A DNA stretch of 61,620 bases, taken from the NCBI GenBank assembly GCA_049316905.1, contig JBMOJH010000006.1, positions 1-61,620 of the forward strand. Reading direction: 5' to 3'. The notes beneath the pieces were generated by a model. That model did not search any database and was not told the origin of the DNA. It saw only the letters and a list, made by a program, of their open reading frames with translations. The position numbers and the translations under genes are program-made. Positions within the stretch are counted from its first letter, which is position 1. Each line of letters starts with the position of its first letter. The stretch comes from CAIPVR01 sp049316905 (lineage in GTDB: Bacteria > Actinomycetota > Acidimicrobiia > Acidimicrobiales > Microtrichaceae). Shown in pieces: positions 43,190-51,851 of the stretch.

Positions 43190-44401
43190 GTGACCGAGCG
43201 GAGCGTCGGCCCGGTGCCGCCGCCGACCGTGGACGACACGATCGGCGACGAGTGCCTGCGACAGGCGGCCCCCCTCACGCGCAGCCTCGCCCTGCTGAGC
43301 CCTGCCTCCGCGCTCCTGATGCTGCTGATCAGCCGGGACTGGTCGTGGCCCGCCCTCGGATGGGCGGCGGTGCTCGTGGCCTCGGGATGGCTCGTCGCGA
43401 TGTCGATGCCCGGCGCCGACGCGCCCGGGGGGGAGCTGCGGCGGTGGGGTGCTCGCTACCCGTTCGAGTTGGCGCTCACGATGCTGCTGTGGGCCGGGGC
43501 GCTCCTGGTGCTCGCCCCGCCGGCCGACCGCCCCGCGGTGCAGACCGCGCAGCTGCTGGTGGTCGTCGCCGTGGGCAACACGCTGGTCCTCGTCGGCGCG
43601 TTCATGCCGCGGGCCTTCCACGTCGGCCTGCTCACCCTGGGCGTCGCCGTGTGCGCCGTCCTGGCCGTGGAGGGACTCGACGACAACAGGTTCCTCGCCG
43701 TGGTGGTTCCCGCCTACATGGCGGTGCTGTGGCAGCTCCAGGTGCACATGCGCGCCGCCACGGTGCGCAGCATCGGGTTGGCCATCGAGAACGACGAGCT
43801 GCTCGACGAGCTGGGCCGTGAGCGCGAGCGGCTCCACCACCAGGCCACCCACGACCACCTGACCGGCCTCGCGAACCGGGCCGAGATCCTGGCCCGCCTC
43901 CGGTCGGCGCGGGCCGGGGCCGAGGCGGGCCAGCATCTCGCGCTGGCCTTCCTGGACCTCGACCGCTTCAAGGAGGTCAACGACGTGCACGGGCACGCGA
44001 CCGGCGACCGCCTCCTGCAGCTGGTGGCGGCCCGCCTGCGCGGCGCGGTGCGCGATCGTGACGTGGTCGGCCGCTTCGGTGGTGACGAGTTCACCGTGCT
44101 GTTCGACCGGGTCGAGGACCTCGCCACCGTGCGGGTGGCGGGGGAGCGGCTCCTGGCCGCGGTGGCCGCGCCGTTCGTGGTGGGCGGGGCGGAGCTCCCG
44201 GTCGGCGTCAGCATCGGCATCGGCACGTGCGCGGCCGGCACGGCCGACGAGGACACGTTGATCGCGACGGCCGACCGGGCCCTCTACGAGGCGAAGGACG
44301 GCGGCCGTGGCCGGATGGCGATGCGGGCCGTCCCCCCGGCCGGTTCGGGTCGGGTGCCCCCCGCGGGGCCGCGTCGCACCCCCGACCCCGGCGCCGTGTG
44401 A
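43190..44401 (+). CDS. Membrane diguanylate cyclase (GGDEF)
   Basis: The 403-residue protein has about six hydrophobic segments (residues about 25-180), a short coiled coil, and a GGDEF domain with DHLTGLANR, FLDLDRFKEVND and the intact RFGGDEFTVLFD active site, ending in a Pro/Arg-rich tail. It makes cyclic di-GMP from GTP in response to an unknown membrane-sensed signal. GTG 43190 starts it, divergent from rmuC. It is the second cyclic-di-GMP protein in the window. Confidence 0.9.
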   Translation: MTERSVGPVPPPTVDDTIGDECLRQAAPLTRSLALLSPASALLMLLISRDWSWPALGWAAVLVASGWLVAMSMPGADAPGGELRRWGARYPFELALTMLLWAGALLVLAPPADRPAVQTAQLLVVVAVGNTLVLVGAFMPRAFHVGLLTLGVAVCAVLAVEGLDDNRFLAVVVPAYMAVLWQLQVHMRAATVRSIGLAIENDELLDELGRERERLHHQATHDHLTGLANRAEILARLRSARAGAEAGQHLALAFLDLDRFKEVNDVHGHATGDRLLQLVAARLRGAVRDRDVVGRFGGDEFTVLFDRVEDLATVRVAGERLLAAVAAPFVVGGAELPVGVSIGIGTCAAGTADEDTLIATADRALYEAKDGGRGRMAMRAVPPAGSGRVPPAGPRRTPDPGAV

Positions 44402-44411
44402 TGCTGGGGCG

Positions 44412-45179
44412 GTGCGGTTCGAGACGCGTCGCCACCGGGCCCGGCGTGAGCTGATCGAGGGCGGTTTCGGCGACGACCGCCGCGCCCTCTGCGCGCGCCG
44501 GTTCCGCTGGTGGCGGGGCCTCACCGACGCCGAACGGGACCGCCTCGAGGCCGTGGCGCTCACGCTGGAGGCCGACGTCACCTGGGAGCCCGCCCGGGGG
44601 TTCGAGGTCACCGACGAGATGAAGGTGACGATCTCTGCCCAGGCGGCGCTGCTCGTGCTGGCCCTGCCCGACGGCATGTTCCGTGACGTCCACACGGTGA
44701 TCGTCCATCCCACCACCCTCGTCCTCGAGGGCGAGCACTCCCAGGTGGAGGGGATCGTGAGCGACGACCCGATGCCCGTGCTCGGCGAGGCGCACGACCA
44801 CGGCCCCGTGCTGCTCGCCTGGGACGAGGTCCTCGCGGACGCCCGCCACGCGGGTGACGGCCGCAACGTGGTGCTCCACGAGTTCGCCCACAAGCTCGAC
44901 ATGCTGGACGGCACGGTGGACGGCACCCCGCCGCTCGGCTCGCCGGATCGCTACGAACGCTGGATCGAGGTCTGCACCGAGGTGTACACCGAGGTCGTGG
45001 AAGGGCATGGTCCGGCGGTGCTGGACCCCTACGCGGGTGTGAACCCGGGCGAGTTCTTCGCGGTCGCGACCGAGGCCTTCTTCGACGCGCCGGGCGCGCT
45101 GCTCCACCAGCGGGCCGACCTCTACGGGGTGCTCGTGGACTTCTACGGCCAGGACCCGGCCCGCCGGGGCGCGGCGTGA
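44412..45179 (+). CDS. Zinc-dependent M90 peptidase, MtfA-like
   Basis: The 255-residue protein has the MtfA/M90 pattern: TISAQAALLVLAL, VIVHPTTLV, the HExxH motif in VVLHEFAHKLDMLDG, and the late NPGEFFAVATEAFFDAP glutamate. In E. coli MtfA is a glucose-system-linked aminopeptidase; here the target is unknown. GTG 44412 has GATGCT 6 nt upstream. Its stop overlaps the next GTG, so it is coupled to the mannosyltransferase genes. Confidence 0.88.
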   Translation: MRFETRRHRARRELIEGGFGDDRRALCARRFRWWRGLTDAERDRLEAVALTLEADVTWEPARGFEVTDEMKVTISAQAALLVLALPDGMFRDVHTVIVHPTTLVLEGEHSQVEGIVSDDPMPVLGEAHDHGPVLLAWDEVLADARHAGDGRNVVLHEFAHKLDMLDGTVDGTPPLGSPDRYERWIEVCTEVYTEVVEGHGPAVLDPYAGVNPGEFFAVATEAFFDAPGALLHQRADLYGVLVDFYGQDPARRGAA

Positions 45180-46717
45180 ACGTCGCGAGCCCGAGCGCCG
45201 TGGTCACCAGCGGCCCGCCGGGCCTGCCGACCCGCATCGGCCACGCGCTGCTGGCCCCGTTCGAGGACCCGGACCTGCGCCTTCCCGCGGGCCTCGGCCT
45301 GCTCGGCGCCCTGGTGACCGTGCTCTACGGCATCCCGAACCGTCCCGCGGGCACCCCGACGATCCTCCCGTTCGTGTCCGGGCCCACCCCGTTCCTCACC
45401 CGCTCGCCGATCACCTCCGCGCTGTCGCTGGCGGGTGCGGTCCTGCTCGCGGGTGCGTGGCTGCGGATCGTGCAGGTGGTGCGGGAGCGGTCCCGCGCCG
45501 GGCGCACCACCCCGGCGTCCGCGGTGCTCGGCCTGAGCTCGGTGTGGGCGCTGCCGTTCGCGCTCGGGCCCGCGCTGTTCAGCCGCGACATCTTCAGCTA
45601 CGTCGGGCAGGGCGAGCTGGTGAACGAGGGCTACAGCCCGTACCTGACGGGCCCGCGGGCGCTCGGCGTGGTGGATCAATACAACCTGCTGGTCGACCCG
45701 ATCTGGCGCCGGACCCCCACCCCGTACGGGCCGCTGTGGATCTGGATCTCGTCGATGGCGTCCCGGCTCACCGGGCACGACCCGCTGTGGGCGGTGTTCC
45801 TGCTCCGGCTCGTCGCGCTGGCGTCGGTGGTGGCGATCGCGTGGTGCCTGCTGCGCCTGGCCCGTCACTACGAGGTGGACCCGGCCCTGGTGCTGGTGGT
45901 CGGCCTGGCCAACCCGCTGGTGCTCCTGCACCTGGTGTCGGGCGCGCACAACGAGGCGCTCGTCGCGGCGCTCATGCTCGGTGGCCTGCTGCTCGCCGTC
46001 CGGGTCCCCGACCGGTGGGGGCTCGTGGGCGGCGTCGCGTTGTGCGCGGCGGCCGCCTCCGTGAAGGTGCCGGCGCTCGCGGCGGTGGTGTTCCTGGGGT
46101 GGACCGCGGCCGGTCCCGCCGCCCGGATCGGCCGCCGCCTGCTCGACGTGCTCTGGTGCTCGGCGTTGGCGGGCGTGGTGATGGCCGTCATCGCCCGGGT
46201 CACCGGCGTGGGGTGGGGCTGGGTCGAGACGGTCCGCAACGCAGGCGGGTCCAAGTCGCTGCTCGCGCCGGTGCGCGCCACCGGGTTGTCCGCCGCGCAG
46301 GTGGCCCGCGACCTCGGCATGCGCTGGCCCGCGGCGGAGGTCCGGGAGATCTCCTCGCTCGCCGGCCTCGCCCTCGCCGGGATCCTGTGCCTGGTCGTGC
46401 TGTGGCGGGCCCGCAGCCGCGTGCCGGTGGTGTCGCTCGGCCTCGCGCTGTTCCTGGTCACCGTGCTCGGCCCCGCGCTGTTCCCCTGGTACCTGATCCC
46501 CGCGATCGTGCTGCTGGCGTTCACCCGACGCGACCTCAAGCTGGCCCTGGCCGTGGTGCCGGCGGCACTCACCGCGGTGGTGGTGCTGCCGTCGGGTTCC
46601 GGTGTGCTCTACAACATCGGCCCGGCCGGGAGCTGGGTGGTGCCGGTGCTCGTGGTCATCGCCGTGGCCGTGTGGGCGGTGCACCGCAGGAGAACCGCGA
46701 CCGCGGGGTCCGGGTGA
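45176..46717 (+). CDS. Polyprenol-phosphomannose alpha-1,6-mannosyltransferase, MptB-like
   Basis: The 513-residue polytopic protein has the MptA/MptB loop motif SRDIFSYVGQGELVNEGYSPYLTGP and TPYGPLWIWISS, with about 12 membrane segments. MptB/MptA extend the alpha-1,6-mannan core of lipomannan using polyprenyl-phosphate mannose on the outer face. GTG 45176-45178 overlaps the previous stop as GTGA, and its own stop overlaps the following GT87 gene in the same way. Confidence 0.82.
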   Translation: MNVASPSAVVTSGPPGLPTRIGHALLAPFEDPDLRLPAGLGLLGALVTVLYGIPNRPAGTPTILPFVSGPTPFLTRSPITSALSLAGAVLLAGAWLRIVQVVRERSRAGRTTPASAVLGLSSVWALPFALGPALFSRDIFSYVGQGELVNEGYSPYLTGPRALGVVDQYNLLVDPIWRRTPTPYGPLWIWISSMASRLTGHDPLWAVFLLRLVALASVVAIAWCLLRLARHYEVDPALVLVVGLANPLVLLHLVSGAHNEALVAALMLGGLLLAVRVPDRWGLVGGVALCAAAASVKVPALAAVVFLGWTAAGPAARIGRRLLDVLWCSALAGVVMAVIARVTGVGWGWVETVRNAGGSKSLLAPVRATGLSAAQVARDLGMRWPAAEVREISSLAGLALAGILCLVVLWRARSRVPVVSLGLALFLVTVLGPALFPWYLIPAIVLLAFTRRDLKLALAVVPAALTAVVVLPSGSGVLYNIGPAGSWVVPVLVVIAVAVWAVHRRRTATAGSG

Positions 46718-47931
46718 CGGCGACCCGCCCCGCCCCGCGCCGGGCGCGCACCGTCGCGGTGGTGGCAGCCATGGTGTCGGTCGCCGCGCTGGCGGCCCGG
46801 CTGTGGAACCTGTCGGTGGCCCGGCGCATCGACTTCCACATCTACGCCGGGGCCATCACCTCCGCCGACGGCGCGTCGCTCTACGACTTCAGGTTCCGGA
46901 TCCTCGGGCTCGGCTTCACGTACCCGCCCTTCGCCTCGATCGTCCTCTGGCCGTTCGCGCACCTGCCCACCGCGGTGGGGGAGCACCTGTGGCTGCTCGT
47001 CGCCCTCGCGTGCTCCGCCGGGTTCCTCGGCGTGGTCGGCCACGAGCTCGCGCCCCTGGTCCGGGCCCGTTGGGCGGGCTCGCCGTTCGGCGACCCGGTG
47101 GTGGCCGCGGCGGCCGTCGTGGCGGTGGGCACCTGGACGATGCCGGTGGTGCTCAACGCCCGGATCGGCCAGGTCAACGCGCTCCTCGCGGCGTTGATCG
47201 CCGCGGACATCGTGCTGCTGCGCCGGGGCCGGGCGGCCGCGGGCGTGGGTACCGGGATCGCGACCGCGGTGAAGCTGGTGCCGGGGGTGCTGATCCCGTG
47301 GATGTGGCTGTCGGGCCGTCGTCGGGCCGCGCTCGTGGCGGCCGGCACCGCGCTGGTGGCCACGCTGGTGGCCTGGGCGGTGCGCCCGTCGGACACCGTG
47401 CGGTACTTCACCACCGAGCTCTGGGCGACCGACCGGGTGGGCAGCCTCGACAACGGGTTCAACAACTCGCTGCGGCGCGCCGTCGAGTGGCTGCCGCTGG
47501 GCTCGGCGGGACGCACCTTGGTGTGGGCCGCGTTGAGCCTCGCGGTGCTCGTCGTCGGCTACCGGCGGGCCGTCCGCGCCGACCGGCACGGCCGACTGCT
47601 CACCGCGGTGACGCTCGTGATGGTGGCCGGGTACCTGGTGTCGCCGATCAGCTGGGGCCACCACCTCTTCTTCCTGGTGCCGGCCGTGGCGCTGTGGTGC
47701 GTGGGGGCCCGCCGGGTCTGGCAGTGGGCCCTCGCCGCGGTGATGGTGGTGGCGCTGTTCGACCCGTTCGGCGTGGGCGAGGGGCCGGTCACCTCGGCGG
47801 TGCGGATCGGCGTCCTCGCGCTGCTCCTGGTGGGGTTGCCGTGCGAGGATGCGGCATGCGATCCCGTTCCCCACACCCCGTCCGGTCCGCGCTCGCCCTC
47901 ACCCTCGGCCTCGCCGTCACCCTCGCGGTGA
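46714..47931 (+). CDS. GT87-family mannosyltransferase (DUF2029)
   Basis: The 405-residue polytopic protein has the GT87 motifs RRIDFHIYAGAITSADGASLYDF, FTYPPFASIVLWP, QVNALLAALIAADI and ISWGHHLFFL. It should add alpha-linked mannose to a lipid-anchored acceptor and pairs with the MptB-like gene. The frame runs 76 nt into the next gene, giving an unusual Ser/Pro tail; the functional chain may end in the last helix. Confidence 0.83.
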   Translation: MTATRPAPRRARTVAVVAAMVSVAALAARLWNLSVARRIDFHIYAGAITSADGASLYDFRFRILGLGFTYPPFASIVLWPFAHLPTAVGEHLWLLVALACSAGFLGVVGHELAPLVRARWAGSPFGDPVVAAAAVVAVGTWTMPVVLNARIGQVNALLAALIAADIVLLRRGRAAAGVGTGIATAVKLVPGVLIPWMWLSGRRRAALVAAGTALVATLVAWAVRPSDTVRYFTTELWATDRVGSLDNGFNNSLRRAVEWLPLGSAGRTLVWAALSLAVLVVGYRRAVRADRHGRLLTAVTLVMVAGYLVSPISWGHHLFFLVPAVALWCVGARRVWQWALAAVMVVALFDPFGVGEGPVTSAVRIGVLALLLVGLPCEDAACDPVPHTPSGPRSPSPSASPSPSR

Positions 47932-48683
47932 GCGCCTGCGGGTCCGACCCCGCACCCGCCGCCAAGCGGCCGGCGGGCACCGTCACCGGTTCCGAGCTCG
48001 CGGACACCGGCTGGCGTCTCACCTCGTACTCGGGCAACGGCTCCACCACCGACGCCGTGGACGGCGCCGTGGCGGGCATCGACTTCGTGGACTCGCGCAA
48101 CTTCGTGGCGTCGACCGGCTGCAACACGGTCACCGGCAGCTACCAGGCCCGCGCCGGTTCGCTCACCTTCACCCCGGGTCCGATGACCAAGCGGGCCTGT
48201 GAGAGCGATGCCCTCACCGCGCAGGAGGACGCCATGGTGCTCAACCTGCAGGAGGTCGCCTCGGCGTCCCGCGAGGGCGACACCCTCACCATGAAGGACT
48301 CCGGCGGCGACGCGCTGCTCACCTTCACCGAGCAGCGGCGCACCCTCGAGGGGTCGTCCTGGACGGTCACGGGCGTGAACAACGGCAACCAGGCGGTCCA
48401 GGGCGTGCCCGACGGCGCGGTGCCCACGATGCAGTTCGCCGCCGACGGCACGGTGACCGGTTCGACGGGCTGCAACAGCTACAACGGCACCTGGCTGCAG
48501 AGCGGCCGCTCGCTCACGATCTCCGACGTCGCCAGCACCAAGGTGGCCTGTGAGGGCGAGGCCGCCACGGTGGAGCAGCAGTTCCTGGCCGCACTCGGCC
48601 GGGTGAGCTCGCTGCGCCCGTCGCCGGGGGCGCTCGACCTGCTCGACGACAGCGGCGCCACCCAGCTCAGCCTGCGAGGCTGA
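47856..48683 (+). CDS. Lipoprotein with two META (HslJ-like) domains
   Basis: The 275-residue lipoprotein has the signal ALTLGLAVTLAVSAC and then two copies of the META domain. The first contains TGWRLTSY, STGCNTVTGSY and KRACES; the second GSSWTVTGVNN, STGCNSYNGTW and KVACEG. The paired Cys in each copy probably form disulfides. META domains are linked to stress or adhesion, with no firm function. The start lies inside the upstream gene by 76 nt. It converges with, and overlaps by 17 nt, the AAA ATPase gene. Confidence 0.85.
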   Translation: MRSRSPHPVRSALALTLGLAVTLAVSACGSDPAPAAKRPAGTVTGSELADTGWRLTSYSGNGSTTDAVDGAVAGIDFVDSRNFVASTGCNTVTGSYQARAGSLTFTPGPMTKRACESDALTAQEDAMVLNLQEVASASREGDTLTMKDSGGDALLTFTEQRRTLEGSSWTVTGVNNGNQAVQGVPDGAVPTMQFAADGTVTGSTGCNSYNGTWLQSGRSLTISDVASTKVACEGEAATVEQQFLAALGRVSSLRPSPGALDLLDDSGATQLSLRG

Positions 48684-50037
48684 CCGGCGGCGCGGTCGGT
48701 GACGCCGGGGCGGGCGGCGGCGCAGGGGGCGCCGGGGGTGGCGTGGTCGGCGTGACCGTTTCGGGCGCGTCACCCAGCACGTCGCGGGTGAAGTACAGCC
48801 CGAGCACCTTGTCGACCAGGGCGGGGGTGAGGCGGGGGTACGTCCCCTCGTACCGGCTGATGTTCATGGCCAGCTTGCAGACCACGCCCGGCAGATAGGC
48901 CCGCAGCTCGCCGTCGCCGGTGGACCGCGCCGTGGTGCGGAGGCGGTCCGCCGCGGCGGCGTCGACCTCGAGGCCGATCTTCTGGGCGACCCGCGACAGG
49001 ATCCAGTCGAACTGCTCGTCGGTGCACGCGCCGATGTGGATCTTGTTGTGGATCCGTCGGAAGAACGCCTCGTCGCCGAGCTGCGCGGGGTCGAGGTTGG
49101 TGGACAGCACCACCTTGAGCTCGAAGGGCACCTCGAACTTGCGGCCCTGCACCGTGAGGTAGTCCACGCCCCGGTCGAGCGGGACGATCCAGCGGTTCAG
49201 CAGCGCGTCGGGGCTCATGGCCTGGCGTCCGAAGTCGTCGATGACCAGGATGCCGTTGTTGGCCTTCATCTGCAGGGGCGCCAGGTACACGCCGGTGTCG
49301 CGGTCCAGGGCCAGGTCGAGCATCCCGGCGTGCAGCTCGCCGCCGGTGACCACCGCGGGGCGGAGGCAGGCCACGAAGCGGCGGTCCAGGCCCTGGGGCT
49401 GCTCGTCGATCGCCTCGTGCAGGGTGGGGTCGAACAACGCCACGACCTGGCCGTCCACCTCCACGCAGTGGGGGATGAGCACCACGTCGTCGTAGGCGCG
49501 GACCACTCGCTCGGCCACCGACGACTTGCCGGTGCCGGGAGGTCCGTAGAGGAACATGGCGCCGTCGCCGTGGATGGCCGGCCCGAGCTGGTCGAGCAGG
49601 TCCGGGGAGATCACGAGGTCCGAGAAGCTGCGGGCGAGACGGTCGCGGTCGAGGTGCAGCTCGGGGCGCTGGGCCCGCACCACCCGGTGGTAGAGGTCGA
49701 GCGACACCGGGATCGGGCCCGCGTAGCGGCACTCGGTCGAACGGCGGGAGATGAAGGCCTGGCCGGCCTCGGTGACCGCCACCAGGTAGGCCCGGCCGTC
49801 CATCCCGTCGTACTCGATGAGCTTCCGGTCGCGCATCCCCTGCAGCACCGTGTCGACCACGTTGATGGACACATGCAGCCGGTCGGCCAGCGTGGTCATC
49901 GGCGTGCGGCCCTCGAGCACGGCCCGGCGCAGGAGGATGTCCTCCAGCAAGGCGGGCGAGACGCCCAGCGCCTCCGGGCTCGTGGGGATGCGGAGGTCCG
50001 GCGGTTCGGCGTGCGCGGCATCGTTCGAGCTGGTCAT
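48667..50037 (-). CDS. AAA ATPase with N-terminal winged-helix domain
   Basis: The 456-residue protein has an N-terminal helical/winged-helix segment (LADRLHVSINVVDTVLQGMRDRKLIEYDG), Walker A FLYGPPGTGKSSVAERV, Walker B ILVIDDFGRQ, a sensor LSTNLDPAQLGDEAFFRRI, a C-terminal helical lid, and a Pro/Ala-rich tail. MoxR-like or ComM-like remodelling could fit; the target is unknown. ATG 50035-50037 follows a GGAAGTGGG. An alternative start at 50098-50100 would add a Pro/Ala-rich stretch encoded by a hexamer repeat. Confidence 0.82.
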   Translation of the reverse strand: MTSSNDAAHAEPPDLRIPTSPEALGVSPALLEDILLRRAVLEGRTPMTTLADRLHVSINVVDTVLQGMRDRKLIEYDGMDGRAYLVAVTEAGQAFISRRSTECRYAGPIPVSLDLYHRVVRAQRPELHLDRDRLARSFSDLVISPDLLDQLGPAIHGDGAMFLYGPPGTGKSSVAERVVRAYDDVVLIPHCVEVDGQVVALFDPTLHEAIDEQPQGLDRRFVACLRPAVVTGGELHAGMLDLALDRDTGVYLAPLQMKANNGILVIDDFGRQAMSPDALLNRWIVPLDRGVDYLTVQGRKFEVPFELKVVLSTNLDPAQLGDEAFFRRIHNKIHIGACTDEQFDWILSRVAQKIGLEVDAAAADRLRTTARSTGDGELRAYLPGVVCKLAMNISRYEGTYPRLTPALVDKVLGLYFTRDVLGDAPETVTPTTPPPAPPAPPPAPASPTAPPVSLAG

Positions 50038-50047
50038 CCCACTTCCC

Positions 50048-50065
50048 GGTGCTGGTGCTGGTGCT
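50048..50065. repeat. Three perfect copies of the hexamer GGTGCT
   Basis: Three tandem GGTGCT units, followed by a partial GCTG, sit 11 nt from the AAA ATPase start codon, immediately upstream of its Shine-Dalgarno. If the upstream start is used they encode alternating Ala-Pro. Copy-number change would add or remove six bases without shifting the frame. Confidence 0.6.
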
Positions 50066-50070
50066 GCTGA

Positions 50071-50090
50071 TGCCCCGCTCCCGTGGGGCA
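50071..50090. terminator. Possible hairpin between the chimera and the ATPase gene
   Basis: TGCCCC (50071-50076) and GGGGCA (50085-50090) form a perfect stem; flanking GATGC and GCATC may extend it with a bulge. No T-run follows, so it may be a weak terminator or leader structure. Confidence 0.3.
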
Positions 50091-50133
50091 CGGGGAGCAT
50101 CGGCGCACCGGGCCGGGCACTTGACCGTCGGGC

Positions 50134-50490
50134 TCAGCCCGCCGTGAGCCGGTCCCAGCTCACGGCGTGGACCCGGCCGCCCCCGGTCAGGAAGCCCTCG
50201 GCCAGGATCGTGCTCAGGTGGCCCCCCACCAGTGTCAGGTCGCCCAGGCCGGTGGTCCCCAACGTGGCCACCGCCCGGCCCGGCAGGATCCCGCTCAGCA
50301 GCGCCTCCTGGGCGCCGGCGTCGGCCAGCTCGCCGCGGCCGTGGCCCACCTGCACGGTGAAGAGCCCGGAGAGCCCGTCGAGGTAGCGGCAGCCGCGACG
50401 GTCCTCCAGATAGCAGCCCTCTCCCCGGACGATGACCGGCAGGTCGGCGTTGCCGAGCGTGCTGAAGTGACCCCAGAGGTGGCTGGACAT
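50134..50490 (-). pseudogene. Chimeric remnant: aminotransferase N-terminus joined to lipoprotein C-terminus
   Basis: The 118-residue frame begins MSSHLWGHFSTLGN and continues RGEGCYLEDRRGCRYLDGLSGLF with VQVGHGRGELADA, the unmistakable first 60 residues of a class III (omega-amino acid/GABA-type) aminotransferase. All catalytic parts are missing. From about residue 66 it instead resembles the C-terminus of the adjacent lipoprotein: L-x-L-x-G-x-HLST and AVSWDR are shared. No Shine-Dalgarno precedes the ATG. It is in frame with the preceding lipoprotein's stop. I read it as a deletion or recombination product, probably non-functional. Confidence 0.65.
50150..50167. repeat. 18-bp direct repeat, left copy
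   Basis: CGGTCCCAGCTCACGGCG occurs here and again at 50543-50560, 393 bp away. Each copy encodes the AVSWDR motif near the 3' end of the chimera and of the intact lipoprotein, respectively. It is DNA-level evidence that the chimera tail is a lipoprotein-gene fragment. Confidence 0.7.
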
Positions 50491-50526
50491 GGGACCACGT
50501 TGGCCGAGCGGGCGGGGCGACGCCAC

Positions 50527-51792
50527 TCACGCCGGCGGGATGCGGTCCCAGCTCACGGCGGCCGACGTGGTCCCGGACGGGCCGGACGCAATCGCCACGG
50601 TCGACAGGTGCGACCCCGCGAGCTGCAACCCGGTCAGACCCAACTGGGTGGCCCCCGCGGGCACCGTGAGCGCCGAGCCGGCCGACAGGGTTGCTTCCGG
50701 AGTGGGTGCCCCGGTGAGCGCCCAGACGGTCACCCGGAAGTCGGCCGGGGCGCCGGACGGCGCGGCGAGGTCGAAGCCGACTGCGGCGCGGGCCCCGTCG
50801 AGGGACACCAGGCCACCCCAGGTTGCGGCGGCGAACCCGGTGGTCGGCGCCGGGAGGTCGGCCTCCACCGTCCAGGCCCCGGAGGCACGGGTCCACACCA
50901 CGGCGCTGCCTGGGTATGGAGTGCCGGTGAGGACGCCGGCGTCGCCGTTGGAGCCGACCAGCACCCGGGGTGCCCCGGTCGAGGTGTCCACCGACAGCGA
51001 GGTTCCGAAGCGCCTCGACGAGCTCGGCGGGGTGGTGGGGGTGAGGGTCGCGTCCACTGCGAACGGGACGGTGGCCGGCTCGGCCCGGTAGAGGACCACG
51101 TGGCTGCGGCCGTCGGACACGGCGAGCGTGCCGCCCTCGAGGGAGACGGCCTGGCCGAACCCGGCGCGCTCCTCGGACGTCCATGCCGGGTCGGGCCCGA
51201 TCACCTGCGCGGTGCCGGTCGTGAGGGAAGTGGGCGTGGCGGTGATCCGCTGCACGACGACCCGGCCGTCGGCGGCGCCGGGTGATGCGTCACCCAGGCC
51301 CAGCGCCACGGCGGTGTCGGTCACCGACAGGGTCACCCGGCTGTTGGGCGTTCCACGGACTGCGGGGTCCGACGGTACGAACGCGGTGGTCGGCACCCAT
51401 TGCGCGACCACGTCGTCGTAGCGGAGCAGGCCGACGGTGACCTGGCCGAAGAGGCTGCTCGCCACGCCGATGACCCGGTCCGTCATGGCCACGGCCTTCA
51501 CCACCCCGCCGGATGCGGCGATGCTCTGGGTGGGCGTGGCCGCGGGTTCGCCGTTGACCCCCGAGCGCCGGTAGATGTCGACGCCCACCGCGAGGCCGTT
51601 CGTCGGGTCGATCCGCACGACCACCCACCAGTTCGCGGTCGTCGCGGTGTACGGGGCGGCGGGGGTGGCGGCCACGTTCCGAGCGGTGGACTGCCACACC
51701 GGGGACGAGCTCGGTGGCGGCATGGGCCCGCAGGCCGAGATGACGGTGGTGAGTGCCAGTGCGGCCACCGCCGCCGCGAACGTCGTCCTCAT
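50527..51792 (-). CDS. Lipoprotein with repeated beta-propeller-like segments
   Basis: The 421-residue protein has a signal and lipobox TTVISAC, then repeated strands with FGQAVSLEGGTLAVSDG, FGTSLSVDTSTGAPRVLVGSN and WGGLVSLDGARAAVGF, reminiscent of FG-GAP/integrin-alpha-like repeats that track value, name and data. The function is unknown. It lies directly upstream of the chimera that carries a second copy of its C-terminus. ATG 51790-51792 is the only good start before the signal peptide. Confidence 0.75.
   Translation of the reverse strand: MRTTFAAAVAALALTTVISACGPMPPPSSSPVWQSTARNVAATPAAPYTATTANWWVVVRIDPTNGLAVGVDIYRRSGVNGEPAATPTQSIAASGGVVKAVAMTDRVIGVASSLFGQVTVGLLRYDDVVAQWVPTTAFVPSDPAVRGTPNSRVTLSVTDTAVALGLGDASPGAADGRVVVQRITATPTSLTTGTAQVIGPDPAWTSEERAGFGQAVSLEGGTLAVSDGRSHVVLYRAEPATVPFAVDATLTPTTPPSSSRRFGTSLSVDTSTGAPRVLVGSNGDAGVLTGTPYPGSAVVWTRASGAWTVEADLPAPTTGFAAATWGGLVSLDGARAAVGFDLAAPSGAPADFRVTVWALTGAPTPEATLSAGSALTVPAGATQLGLTGLQLAGSHLSTVAIASGPSGTTSAAVSWDRIPPA
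50543..50560. repeat. 18-bp direct repeat, right copy
   Basis: This is the second exact copy of the repeat at 50150-50167. It lies at the 3' end of the intact lipoprotein gene and encodes the same AVSWDR motif. Confidence 0.7.
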
Positions 51793-51851
51793 GGGGTTTC
51801 CTCCAGATGGTGCGGACCGCTGGACCGTACGGAGGGGGCCTTAGCCGGCCC

